Shown piece by piece: positions 1 to 7,035 of a stretch of 10,575 bases of DNA. The translations under genes and the position numbers were made by a program. How positions within the stretch are numbered: the first letter of the stretch is position 1; each line of letters begins with the position of its first letter. The stretch spans positions 1-10,575 of the forward strand of contig JBGSPX010000044.1 in NCBI GenBank assembly GCA_041738345.1, in the 5' to 3' direction. Source of the DNA: Proteocatella sp041738345 (lineage in GTDB: Bacteria > Bacillota > Clostridia > Peptostreptococcales > Filifactoraceae). Under the pieces are notes generated by a model. It saw nothing but the letters and a program-made list of their open reading frames with translations, ran no database searches and was not told the DNA's origin.

Positions 1-68
1 AAGCCTGACAGATAGTCGGTACATGCTTTTATTTTTTCTTCAACAGTATAACTTGATTTTCTAGACAT
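1..68 (-). CDS. IS3-family transposase OrfA, N-terminal fragment (runs off the window)
   Basis: The frame starts with ATG at 68-66 and is open to the left edge. It encodes 22 residues beginning MSRKSSYTVEEKIKACTDYL. A basic start followed by S/Y-x-x-E-x-K-x-K-A is typical of the N-terminal helix-turn-helix of IS150-type OrfA proteins, which bind the element's ends and regulate or frameshift into the OrfB DDE integrase. A GGAGG at 85-81 lies 12 nt upstream of the ATG, a little far but usable. Only the start of the gene is visible, so it cannot be judged whether the element is intact. The alternative is another HTH regulator of the same fold, but the terminal-repeat-like sequence just upstream favours a transposase. 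Confidence 0.6.
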   Translation of the reverse strand, partial: MSRKSSYTVEEKIKACTDYLSG

Positions 69-139
69 AATAAAATCCCACCTCCATAGATAAATGAAAT
101 TTAATTATTTCATATGTCTACTTAAGTGGGATTATATCA
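1..139 (-). mobile_element. Left end of an IS3-family (IS150-like) insertion sequence, cut by the window edge
   Basis: On the minus strand, a sequence beginning TGATATAATCCCACTTAAG at 139 and running to about 115 (ending GTAGACA) resembles the terminal inverted repeats of IS150-group elements. Those typically start with TG and carry a CCC..A-rich..AGTTAGACA pattern. An OrfA-like reading frame starts 47 bp inside this end, as expected for IS3-family elements. The inner copy AATCCCAC at 74-81 is an 8-bp inverted match to GTGGGATT at 126-133. The element boundary is inferred to be about 139/140. The right end and any target duplication lie outside the window, so the family call rests on one end and 22 codons. 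Confidence 0.6.
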
Positions 140-187
140 AAAAATTCGTCTGACTCTTTTAGTGTTATTAATGCCGCAACACTCAAT

Positions 188-2569
188 TTATCTTAATTTT
201 GCATTGCATTCAATTTCAAGCTGTAATAAAATTTTATCTATTATAGGGTTAATTTCATCATCTGTAAGTGTTCTATCTGCTGCTCTAAATTTAAGTGAAT
301 AAGCCACAGATTTTTTATCACTACCTATCTGTTCTCCTTCAAAGATATCAAATAGTTTCACTTCTTCAAGTAATTTTTTACCATATTTTCTGATTACCTT
401 TTCAAGTTCACTTACATAAACTTCTTTATCCACAACAAGCGCTATATCTCTAAGCACTGATGGGAATTTAGGAATTGAGCTATATATTATATCTGTATTT
501 GAAACAGCCTTAACTTCTTCTATAAGGATCTCGAATAGATATACTCTTTTCTTTATTCCATAATTTTCAAGTACAGATGGATGCACCTCTCCAATTACCG
601 CAATTACCGCTTCATTCGCCTTAACTACAGCACATCTTCCTGGATGGAAAGTCTTATTTTCTTTTTCTGGTAGATATTCATGAGCTTTGATTCCAAGGCC
701 TTTTAAAATTCCTTCAAGTCTTGATTTCATAACAAAGAAATCTTCATCTTTTCCATAAGCTGCTGCTACCATAGCTTTTACCTCTGTTGGTGCACTTCCG
801 CCTTCATTTACAAAGAAAGTATTTCCAAATTCAAAAGCTGCAAATTCTTCATTTTTTCTAGAAGTATTTGTATACATAACATCAAGCATTTCAGGAATAA
901 GACTAGTTCTCATAACTGAAGTTTCTTCACCTAGCGGATTTATAAGCTTAAGCATATTAGTATACTTAGGATTTGTAATTCCTGCTTTTTCAACTCCACT
1001 TGGACTCACAAATGAATATGTCGAAATTTCAGTAAGGCCATTGTTCATCGCAAGTGACTTAACTAAATCTTCAAATAATCTATCTGGATTTTTTCTAGCT
1101 TGAGTGACTTCTGCATCAATTGCTTTTGACTCAATATTGTTGTAACCATATATTCTAGCAATTTCCTCTACTACATCCTCTTCTATCTTCATGTCTAGTC
1201 TGAAGTGAGGTGCGGTAACAGTTAGCGCATCTCCTTCTAGAGTACATTCAAAAAGAAGACTTTCAAGTATATCTGTAATTTCTTTTTCACTTAACTTAGT
1301 TCCAAGTATAGCATTTATTTTAGATATGCTAGTTTCAATCTTATCTGGCGTAAATACGCCATCAAACGTATCCACAACTCCAGTACAAACCTTACCATAT
1401 CCAAGCTCCTCTATAAGCTGACACGCTCTATCTACTGCAAGCTTTGGTCTTAAAACATCAATGCCTTTTTCGAATTTTGAAGAAGCTTCTGATCTTAAAC
1501 CAAGTCTTCTTGAAGTAAGTCTTATATTGTCTGCATCAAAATTTGCACTCTCTATAACAATATTTTTCGTATTGCCATCTATTTCTGTATTGAATCCACC
1601 CATAACTCCAGCTATACCTATAGCTTCTTGTCCATCTGTTATAAGCAGCATTTCCTCATCTAATTCTCTTTCAATATCATCTAAAGTCACTATTTTTTCG
1701 CCTGCTTTAGCATTTTTAACCACAATTTTTCCAGTTTCTATCTTATTTGCATCAAATGCATGAAGTGGTTGGCCGTATTCTATCATAACATAGTTTGTTA
1801 TATCCACTATGTTATTTATAGGTCTCATTCCATACTCTATAAGTCTTCTTTGCATCCAATAAGGCGATGGGCATATTTTTATATCCCTTACCTCTCTAAG
1901 CATATATCTTGGGCATAATTCCTTATTTTCAACTTCTACATTTAAACTTACTTCTGAATCTATTTTTGCATCAACTTTAGGCTCTTTTATATCCGCTTTA
2001 ACGCCAAGTGTAGCCGCCGCTTCATATGCGATACCCATCATAGATTGGCAATCTGGTCTATTTGAAGTTAATTCAAATTCTATAACTGCATCATTTAGAA
2101 GTAGTATGTCTCTTATATCTTTTCCAAGTTCTACTTCCTCAAGCAGAAGTATTCCATCTTTTGAACGTTCTTCTATATATTTTGAATCTATGCCTAGTTC
2201 CTCATTTGAACACAGCATTCCATTTGAATCCACGCCTCTAAGTTTTCCGTTTTTTATCTTTATTCCACCTGGAAGCTTTGCCCCATGAAGCGCTACTGGT
2301 ACATAGTCTCCTTCTGAAACATTTTTAGCACCTGTAACTATCTGTATTGGTTCATCTTTACCTATATCAATTTTAGTTACTACAAGTTTTTCAGCATCAG
2401 GATGTTTTTCTATAGAAAGAATTTTTCCTGTAACGACATTATCAAGCTCTGTGCCAAGATACTCAATAGCTTCTGATTTTGTACCTGACATTGTCATCAT
2501 ATCTGCAAATTCATCAATTTCTTTATTTATTTCAACATAATCTCTAAGCCATTTTAATGATACTTTCAA
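188..2569 (-). CDS. pheT: Phenylalanyl-tRNA synthetase beta subunit
   Basis: PheT pairs with PheS in the cytosolic alpha2-beta2 enzyme that charges tRNA-Phe; the beta subunit carries tRNA recognition and hydrolysis of mischarged Tyr-tRNA-Phe. The 793-residue protein has the usual bacterial length and order. It opens MKVSLKWLRDYV, followed by an OB-fold tRNA-binding domain (about 44-150), the B3/B4 editing region (about 215-385, with NNIVDITNYVM and GQPLHAFD), B5 (about 405-475, ending EEIARIYGYNNIE), a catalytic-like core (about 480-690) and a C-terminal FDX-ACB anticodon-binding domain (about 698-793, with FPSVLRDIALVVD). The start is TTG at 2569, chosen because GGAGGTG (2581-2575) sits 5 nt upstream and the N terminus matches the family. 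It follows pheS after 14 nt and shares its transcript. No truncation or frameshift is seen. An insertion sequence ends about 48 bp past its stop codon. Confidence 0.97.
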   Translation of the reverse strand: MKVSLKWLRDYVEINKEIDEFADMMTMSGTKSEAIEYLGTELDNVVTGKILSIEKHPDAEKLVVTKIDIGKDEPIQIVTGAKNVSEGDYVPVALHGAKLPGGIKIKNGKLRGVDSNGMLCSNEELGIDSKYIEERSKDGILLLEEVELGKDIRDILLLNDAVIEFELTSNRPDCQSMMGIAYEAAATLGVKADIKEPKVDAKIDSEVSLNVEVENKELCPRYMLREVRDIKICPSPYWMQRRLIEYGMRPINNIVDITNYVMIEYGQPLHAFDANKIETGKIVVKNAKAGEKIVTLDDIERELDEEMLLITDGQEAIGIAGVMGGFNTEIDGNTKNIVIESANFDADNIRLTSRRLGLRSEASSKFEKGIDVLRPKLAVDRACQLIEELGYGKVCTGVVDTFDGVFTPDKIETSISKINAILGTKLSEKEITDILESLLFECTLEGDALTVTAPHFRLDMKIEEDVVEEIARIYGYNNIESKAIDAEVTQARKNPDRLFEDLVKSLAMNNGLTEISTYSFVSPSGVEKAGITNPKYTNMLKLINPLGEETSVMRTSLIPEMLDVMYTNTSRKNEEFAAFEFGNTFFVNEGGSAPTEVKAMVAAAYGKDEDFFVMKSRLEGILKGLGIKAHEYLPEKENKTFHPGRCAVVKANEAVIAVIGEVHPSVLENYGIKKRVYLFEILIEEVKAVSNTDIIYSSIPKFPSVLRDIALVVDKEVYVSELEKVIRKYGKKLLEEVKLFDIFEGEQIGSDKKSVAYSLKFRAADRTLTDDEINPIIDKILLQLEIECNAKLR

Positions 2570-2583
2570 CTCTGCACCTCCAA

Positions 2584-3603
2584 TTAAAATTGTGACAAGA
2601 ATCTGCTATCATTTTCATAAAGCAGTCTTATATCTTCTATTCCATATTTAAGCATGGCAATTCTTTCAACACCCATACCAAATGCAAAGCCAGTATATTT
2701 TTTTGAATCTATACCACAGTTTTCAAGCACATTAGGATGTACCATTCCTGCTCCAAGTATCTCTATCCAGCCTTCACCCTTACAAATATTACACCCTTTT
2801 CCACCACATTTAAAGCAAGTTACATCAACCTCTGCACTTGGCTCTGTAAATGGAAAGTTATGCGGTCTAAATTTAGTTTTTATTTCAGGTCCAAAAAATG
2901 TAGCTACAAAAATCTCAAGCGTAGACTTTAGATTTGCAAATGTTATGTTTGGCGCTACTACAAGCCCTTCGATTTGGTGAAACATTGGTGAATGGGTAGC
3001 ATCTGGAGTATCATATCTAAAACATCTTCCAGGAGATATCATTCTTATTGGAGGTTCTTGACTCATCATCGTTCTTGCTTGAACTGTTGATGTCTGTGTT
3101 CTTAAAAGTAAATCATCTGTAAAATAAAATGTATCACTTATTTCTCTAGATGGATGATATTTAGGTGCATTAAGTCTATCAAAGTTATTTGCTATTGTAT
3201 CTACCTCAGGCCCTTCCTCTATTGAAAAGCCCATAGACATAAATATCTTTTCTATTTCAGATATTACAAGTGTAATAGGATGCATTTTCCCTACAAATCT
3301 ATTTTCTACTGGAATTGTTACATCTATCGTTTCCTTCTCAAGTTTTTCGTTAAGCAGATGTTCTTTAAACTCTATCTTTTTGCTTTCTATAAAGTTTTCT
3401 ATTTCCGTTCTAACTTCATTAGCTACTTTTCCCATTTCTGGTCTTATATCAGATGGAAGTTTTCCCATTTCTTTCATCAAATTTGCAAGTTCATTTTTCT
3501 TTCCTAGAAAATTAATTCTTATCTCTTCAACTACATCAAGACTTCTAGCCTCTTTTAGTTGCTCAATAGCCGCTTTTCTAAGATTTTCTAATCTCTCTTT
3601 CAA
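2584..3603 (-). CDS. pheS: Phenylalanyl-tRNA synthetase alpha subunit
   Basis: PheS is the catalytic class II subunit that activates phenylalanine with ATP and transfers it to tRNA-Phe, working with PheT. The N-terminal ~85 residues form the tRNA-binding coiled coil (KERLENLRKAAIEQL). The core carries motif 2 (FRYDTPDATHSPMFHQIEG, about 195-213) and motif 3 (GFAFGMGVERIAMLKYG, from about 305). A Cys cluster (CFKCGGKGCNIC, about 263-274) precedes the WIEILGAGMVHP strand. A longer frame begins with GTG at 3612, but that codon lies inside the GAGGTGA ribosome binding site (3615-3609). TTG at 3603, 5 nt downstream, gives a 339-residue protein whose first residues align with the Bacillus PheS start (MEEKLKQL), so it is preferred. 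It lies 21 nt after the tautomerase gene and 14 nt before pheT. Confidence 0.96.
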   Translation of the reverse strand: MKERLENLRKAAIEQLKEARSLDVVEEIRINFLGKKNELANLMKEMGKLPSDIRPEMGKVANEVRTEIENFIESKKIEFKEHLLNEKLEKETIDVTIPVENRFVGKMHPITLVISEIEKIFMSMGFSIEEGPEVDTIANNFDRLNAPKYHPSREISDTFYFTDDLLLRTQTSTVQARTMMSQEPPIRMISPGRCFRYDTPDATHSPMFHQIEGLVVAPNITFANLKSTLEIFVATFFGPEIKTKFRPHNFPFTEPSAEVDVTCFKCGGKGCNICKGEGWIEILGAGMVHPNVLENCGIDSKKYTGFAFGMGVERIAMLKYGIEDIRLLYENDSRFLSQF

Positions 3604-3616
3604 CTGCGTCACCTCT
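3604..3616 (-). promoter_or_regulatory. pheS ribosome binding site deciding a TTG start
   Basis: The minus strand reads AGAGGTGA (3616-3609), then CGCAG, then TTG at 3603-3601. The upstream GTG at 3612-3610 is part of the Shine-Dalgarno sequence itself, so it is unlikely to be the initiator. Spacing of 5 nt to the TTG is normal. Confidence 0.75.
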
Positions 3617-3624
3617 TTAAGTTA

Positions 3625-3810
3625 TTATTTGTCACACTGCAATACGCCGCCATGTGCGTAGTTTTCTTTTTCCATTTCTCTTATTATTATGCTTACTGCA
3701 TCTTTAGGGCAATTTACTGTTTCACATACAGCCTCTGTAACCTTCTCTATCATTGCTCGTTTTTGTTCTACACTTCTTCCTTTTATAAGTTCAATCTGTA
3801 ATATAGGCAT
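3625..3810 (-). CDS. 4-oxalocrotonate tautomerase-family protein (small Pro1 tautomerase)
   Basis: This 61-codon gene encodes a small tautomerase of the 4-OT/YwhB type, enzymes that use the N-terminal proline exposed after Met removal as a general base for keto-enol tautomerisation. It begins MPILQIELIKGRSVEQK. Counting mature Pro as 1, Pro1 and Arg11 are kept, the length (60 residues) is that of the family, and a C-terminal NYAHGGVL matches the family's hydrophobic active-site segment. The position equivalent to Arg39 of canonical 4-OT is Ser, so true 4-oxalocrotonate isomerase activity is doubtful; many YwhB-like proteins also lack it. The start is ATG at 3810, set by GAGGAGG (3823-3817) 6 nt upstream. 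An in-frame TTG at 3825 overlaps that site and is rejected. It is the first gene of the likely pheST operon. The substrate is unknown; phenylpyruvate is a speculation from context only. Confidence 0.9.
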   Translation of the reverse strand: MPILQIELIKGRSVEQKRAMIEKVTEAVCETVNCPKDAVSIIIREMEKENYAHGGVLQCDK

Positions 3811-3848
3811 ATTTTTCCTCCTCAATTAAATTAATCTGATTAAATTTT

Positions 3849-3871
3849 AGCAGGAGTTAAAAACTCCTGCT
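3849..3871 (-). terminator. Hairpin between valS and the tautomerase gene (weak terminator or leader hairpin)
   Basis: A perfect 10-bp inverted repeat, AGCAGGAGTT / AACTCCTGCT with a 3-nt loop, lies 79 nt past the valS stop codon. On the minus strand it is followed by AAAATTTAAT rather than a clean U tract, so it is a poor intrinsic terminator. It also lies downstream of the putative promoter at 3895-3903, which would place it in the 5' leader of the tautomerase-pheST transcript. It may serve as a leaky valS terminator, an mRNA-stabilising leader hairpin, or both. Confidence 0.45.
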
Positions 3872-3894
3872 TTCAACTTATTGTTTTAAATATA

Positions 3895-3903
3895 ATTATA
3901 TCA
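3895..3903 (-). promoter_or_regulatory. Candidate extended -10 promoter for the tautomerase-pheS-pheT operon
   Basis: The minus strand reads TGATATAAT, an ideal TATAAT -10 with an upstream TGn extension, 84 nt before the tautomerase start codon. The -35 position (17 nt upstream) is TCACTA, a poor match, which is tolerated by extended -10 promoters. A TTGTCA occurs further upstream but with a 29-nt spacer. The surroundings are very AT-rich, so a chance match is possible, and cotranscription with valS is the alternative. Confidence 0.45.
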
Positions 3904-3950
3904 TTAAATTTAATTTTTAGTGATAAATTTGACAAATTTTTCTAGTTTTT

Positions 3951-6599
3951 CTATTTTTTATTTAGTTGTACTAATCTATCTTTTACATTTTGAAGCATCT
4001 CTTCATATTTATCTTTTTTAGCAGTTTCTTCATCTACAAGACTTTGTGGTGCTTTTGCAAGGAAACCTTGATTGTTAAGCTTTCCTACCGCACGCTTTAT
4101 TTCGCCTTCAAGTTTAGCTTGTTCTTTTTCTAAACGCTCTATCTCTTTAGCAAAATCTATAAGTTCTGCTAATGGAAGGAATATTTTAGCTCCGTCTATA
4201 ACTATACTTACTGCATCTTCTGGTACAGCTGTCTCTTTTATAAATTCTACGTCTGAGGCAGATGCTAGAGTTTTTATATACATGCTTGCTATACTTAAGG
4301 CTTCTTTTGTGTCTCCTTCTGAAACTATCATAACTGTTGCTTTTTTAGAAGGTGGTACATTCATCTCAGCTCTTGAGTTTCTAATAGCTCTAACAGCTTC
4401 CATTACTTTTTCCATCTGCATTTCTTCTTTTGCAAAATTTTCAGCTTCATCATAATGAGGCCACTGCGCTACTATGATTTTTTCTTCTTTTCCAAGATAT
4501 GAATAAATTTCTTCTGTTATAAATGGCATGAATGGGTGAAGAAGCTTTAATATTTTTTCAAGTACATAAGTCAATGTATAAAGCGCCGTATTTTTAGCTA
4601 CTTCATCATCTCCATAAAGTCTTGGTTTTACCATTTCAATATACCAGTCACAGAATTGAGACCATGCAAAATCATATATCTTTTCTGCGGCAAGCCCTAA
4701 TTCAAACTTATCTATATTTTCTGTAATCTCTTTTGCTACACTATTAGCTTTTGAAATTATCCACTTATCTGAAAGCTCAAGATTCTTAAGCGCATCTTCT
4801 TTTGATATTTCTTTATCTCCAAAACTCTCAAGGTTCATAAATATAAATCTTGAAGCATTCCATATTTTATTAGCAAAGTTTCTAGAAGCTTCAACTCTTT
4901 CGATATAGAATCTCATATCATTTCCTGGAGAATTTCCTGTTGCAAGTGTGAATCTAAGCGCATCTGCACCATATTCTTCAATTATTTCAAGTGGATCTAT
5001 TCCGTTACCTAGAGATTTACTCATTTTTCTTCCTTGAGAATCTCTTACAAGACCATGTATAAGCACATGTTTAAACGGTACTTCATCCATAGTATAAAGT
5101 GCTGCAAACACCATTCTTATTACCCAGAAAAATATTATATCATAGCCTGTAACAAGTACACTTGTTGGATAGAAATGTCTAAGCATCGCTGTATCATCTG
5201 GCCATCCCTGAGTACTAAAAGGCCAAAGTGCAGAAGAAAACCATGTATCAAGTACATCTTCATCTTGAACGAGATGCGTAGATTTACATTTTGGACATAT
5301 GCTTGGCATATTTCTTGAAACTATTATTTCATCACATTCTTGACAGTAATAAGCTGGAATTCTATGTCCCCACCATAACTGTCTAGAGATACACCAATCT
5401 CTTATATTATTAAGCCAGTTGTAATATGTTTTATCAAATCTTTCTGGCACAAGTTCTAAATCCTTATTTTCAAGTGCTGAAATTGCAGGTTTTGCAAGCC
5501 CTTCCATTTTTACAAACCACTGTTTTGAAAGTCTTGGCTCTACTACAGTATTACATCTATAGCAATGACCTACATTATGAACATGATCTTTTATCGCAGC
5601 AATAAGCCCATCATTTTGCATATCTTCAATTATGGCTTTTCTACATTCGTATCTACTCATGCCCTCATATTTTCCAGCATTTTCATTCATTATTCCTAAT
5701 TCATCCATAACTATAATCTGCTTAAGCATATGTCTTTGACCAACTTCAAAGTCATTTGGGTCATGGGCTGGAGTTATTTTAACTACCCCTGTTCCAAAGT
5801 CTATATCTACATAATCGTCTGCAATTACTTCGATTTCTCTGTTTACATATGGTACAATAAGTGTTTTTCCAATAAGGTGCTTGTATCTATCATCTTCAGG
5901 ATTAACTGCTACTGCGGTATCTCCAAGAATTGTTTCTGGTCTTGTAGTTGCAACTTCCAATTTTTCGTCTGAATCCTTTATAGGATAGTAGAAGTGATAA
6001 AATTTACCATCTACTTCACCATGGTCTACTTCAGCATCTGAAAGTGATGTTTTGCAGTCTATACACCAGTTTATTATTCTATTACCTCTGTAAATATAGC
6101 CTTCTTCATAAAGCTTCACAAAGAATTCTGTAACGGCTTTATTGCAACCTTCATCCATTGTGAATCGTTCTTTTTCCCAATCACATGAATCTCCAAGTTT
6201 TTTCATCTGATCAACTATTCTTCCGCCAAACTCTTCTTTCCAAGCCCAAGCTCTTTTTAAGAATTCATCTCTTCCGATTTCTTCTTTAGATTTTCCTTCT
6301 TGTTCTCTAATTCTCTCTACTACCTTCACTTCTGTTGCTATAGAAGCATGGTCTGTTCCTGGTTGCCAAAGCGTATTGTAACCATCCATTCGCTTGTGTC
6401 TTATAAGTATATCTTGAAGCGTATGGTCAAGAGCATGTCCCATGTGAAGCTGTCCTGTAATGTTAGGTGGAGGAAGCATTATGCTGTACGGTTCTTTAGT
6501 TGCATCTGGTTTTGCACTAAAATAATTCCCGTCTTCCCACATTTTGTAAATTTTCTCTTCAAAATCCTTTGGATTGTAAGTTGTTGACAAATTAGCCAT
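3951..6599 (-). CDS. valS: Valyl-tRNA synthetase
   Basis: ValS is the cytosolic class Ia synthetase that charges tRNA-Val and edits Thr-tRNA-Val. The 882-residue protein shows the HIGH signature as HMGH (about 52-55, in PPPNITGQLHMGHAL), the CP1 editing domain with TTRPET (about 218-223), and KMSKS (about 525-529). Two zinc-ribbon Cys pairs are visible: CIDC with CYRC, and CQEC with CPKC. A C-terminal coiled-coil tRNA arm of about 70 residues begins around FAKEIERLEKEQAKLEGEIK. The start is ATG at 6599 (MANLSTTYNPKDFEEK), set by GGAGG (6611-6607) 7 nt upstream. The frame can be extended 23 codons upstream, but that stretch overlaps the T-box terminator and is not coding. Expression is controlled by the T-box leader immediately upstream. 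The gene is intact. Confidence 0.98.
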   Translation of the reverse strand: MANLSTTYNPKDFEEKIYKMWEDGNYFSAKPDATKEPYSIMLPPPNITGQLHMGHALDHTLQDILIRHKRMDGYNTLWQPGTDHASIATEVKVVERIREQEGKSKEEIGRDEFLKRAWAWKEEFGGRIVDQMKKLGDSCDWEKERFTMDEGCNKAVTEFFVKLYEEGYIYRGNRIINWCIDCKTSLSDAEVDHGEVDGKFYHFYYPIKDSDEKLEVATTRPETILGDTAVAVNPEDDRYKHLIGKTLIVPYVNREIEVIADDYVDIDFGTGVVKITPAHDPNDFEVGQRHMLKQIIVMDELGIMNENAGKYEGMSRYECRKAIIEDMQNDGLIAAIKDHVHNVGHCYRCNTVVEPRLSKQWFVKMEGLAKPAISALENKDLELVPERFDKTYYNWLNNIRDWCISRQLWWGHRIPAYYCQECDEIIVSRNMPSICPKCKSTHLVQDEDVLDTWFSSALWPFSTQGWPDDTAMLRHFYPTSVLVTGYDIIFFWVIRMVFAALYTMDEVPFKHVLIHGLVRDSQGRKMSKSLGNGIDPLEIIEEYGADALRFTLATGNSPGNDMRFYIERVEASRNFANKIWNASRFIFMNLESFGDKEISKEDALKNLELSDKWIISKANSVAKEITENIDKFELGLAAEKIYDFAWSQFCDWYIEMVKPRLYGDDEVAKNTALYTLTYVLEKILKLLHPFMPFITEEIYSYLGKEEKIIVAQWPHYDEAENFAKEEMQMEKVMEAVRAIRNSRAEMNVPPSKKATVMIVSEGDTKEALSIASMYIKTLASASDVEFIKETAVPEDAVSIVIDGAKIFLPLAELIDFAKEIERLEKEQAKLEGEIKRAVGKLNNQGFLAKAPQSLVDEETAKKDKYEEMLQNVKDRLVQLNKK

Positions 6600-6630
6600 T
6601 TTATAACCTCCAATAAATGTTTTTTTGTAT

Positions 6631-6663
6631 AAAAAATCCCCCATCCAAGTTAAGGACGAGGGA
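6631..6663 (-). terminator. T-box regulatory terminator upstream of valS
   Basis: The minus strand reads TCCCTCGTCC, a 7-nt loop TTAACTT, then GGATGGGGGA and TTTTTT. That is a 10-bp stem (with two G-U pairs) and a U run, a classic intrinsic terminator. Its 5' arm and loop contain CCTTAA, the strand needed for the antiterminator, so the two structures exclude each other. Confidence 0.92.
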
Positions 6664-6874
6664 GACATCGCGGTACCACCTTAATTCCGAATAATATTCG
6701 GCACTCAAATTCTTTTAACGCTGAACAGGCGCTCTTACTACTTATTTCATAAAAGAACTCCAAAGCTACACCATTTACTTCCAATAAGAAGGTCTCTCAG
6801 CCGCTGAACCCTCATCTCTTGTATCTTTCATAAATAGCCTCTTTTTCATAGTCTATTTTTTATATTCTATTGAT
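6631..6874 (-). ncRNA. T-box leader (tRNA-Val sensing) of valS
   Basis: The 5' leader of valS is a T-box riboswitch. Uncharged tRNA-Val binds stem I and the antiterminator and allows read-through into valS. The conserved T-box AAGGTGGTACCGCG lies at 6682-6669. Its UGGU can pair with the ACCA 3' end of a tRNA with discriminator A, as in tRNA-Val. Stem I shows an AAGAGA-type bulge and an apical GCGGCUGAGAG segment (around 6800-6823). Its 3' side reads GUGUAGCUUUGGAGUUC; by its position before GCUUUGGAGU, the specifier is most likely the valine codon GUA at 6769-6767 (an overlapping GUG at 6771-6769 is the alternative). TTAAGG (6684-6679) pairs with CCTTAA (6655-6650) to form the antiterminator. 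The 5' end is estimated from the promoter. Confidence 0.93.
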
Positions 6875-6879
6875 GAAAT

Positions 6880-6908
6880 ATTATACCATATAAATAGTTT
6901 ATTGTTAA
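6880..6908 (-). promoter_or_regulatory. valS: valS promoter (vegetative sigma type)
   Basis: The minus strand carries TTAACA (6908-6903), a 17-nt spacer and TATAAT (6885-6880), with an extended -10 TGG directly before the hexamer. It matches the consensus in 11 of 12 hexamer positions and lies just before the T-box stem I, giving a start of transcription near 6874. Confidence 0.8.
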
Positions 6909-6963
6909 GCGTATTTTCTATATTTCATATTATTTATTTTTGCGAATTTATTAGACGTTTTAA

Positions 6964-6992
6964 TTGCATTAAACTTAGTAAAATGATATCAT
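6964..6992 (+). promoter_or_regulatory. Candidate promoter for the chemoreceptor gene
   Basis: The plus strand has TTGCAT (6964-6969), a 17-nt spacer and TATCAT (6987-6992), preceded by an extended -10 TGA (6984-6986). The -35 is weak and the -10 is one mismatch from consensus. No convincing sigma-D (flagellar) motif, TAAA-N15-GCCGATAA, was seen in the 6909-7035 interval. That interval is otherwise featureless AT-rich spacer between the divergent valS and chemoreceptor promoters. Confidence 0.4.
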
Positions 6993-7035
6993 CTATATTG
7001 CAATCTATTTTATCATATTAAAGGGAGGATTTAAC

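Noticed and set aside
161..183. AGTGTT / AACACT hairpin after pheT as an intrinsic terminator
   Set aside because: The stem is only 6 bp with an 11-nt loop, and the nearest T run is about 17 nt away, so I do not list it as a terminator.
1461..1763. 100-codon plus-strand frame, and similar plus-strand frames inside pheT, pheS and valS
   Set aside because: All are antisense shadows of clearly conserved synthetase genes, rich in Ser/Ile/Phe as expected from complementing AT-rich coding sequence.
3841..3880. Short leader peptide TTG-AAA-GCA-GGA-GTT-TTT... with one Phe codon, as a phenylalanine attenuator upstream of pheST
   Set aside because: It is simply the hairpin read as codons, has a single Phe codon and no ribosome binding site.
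6600..6668. 23-codon N-terminal extension of valS
   Set aside because: It overlaps the T-box terminator, while the ATG at 6599 has a proper GGAGG and matches the family N terminus.
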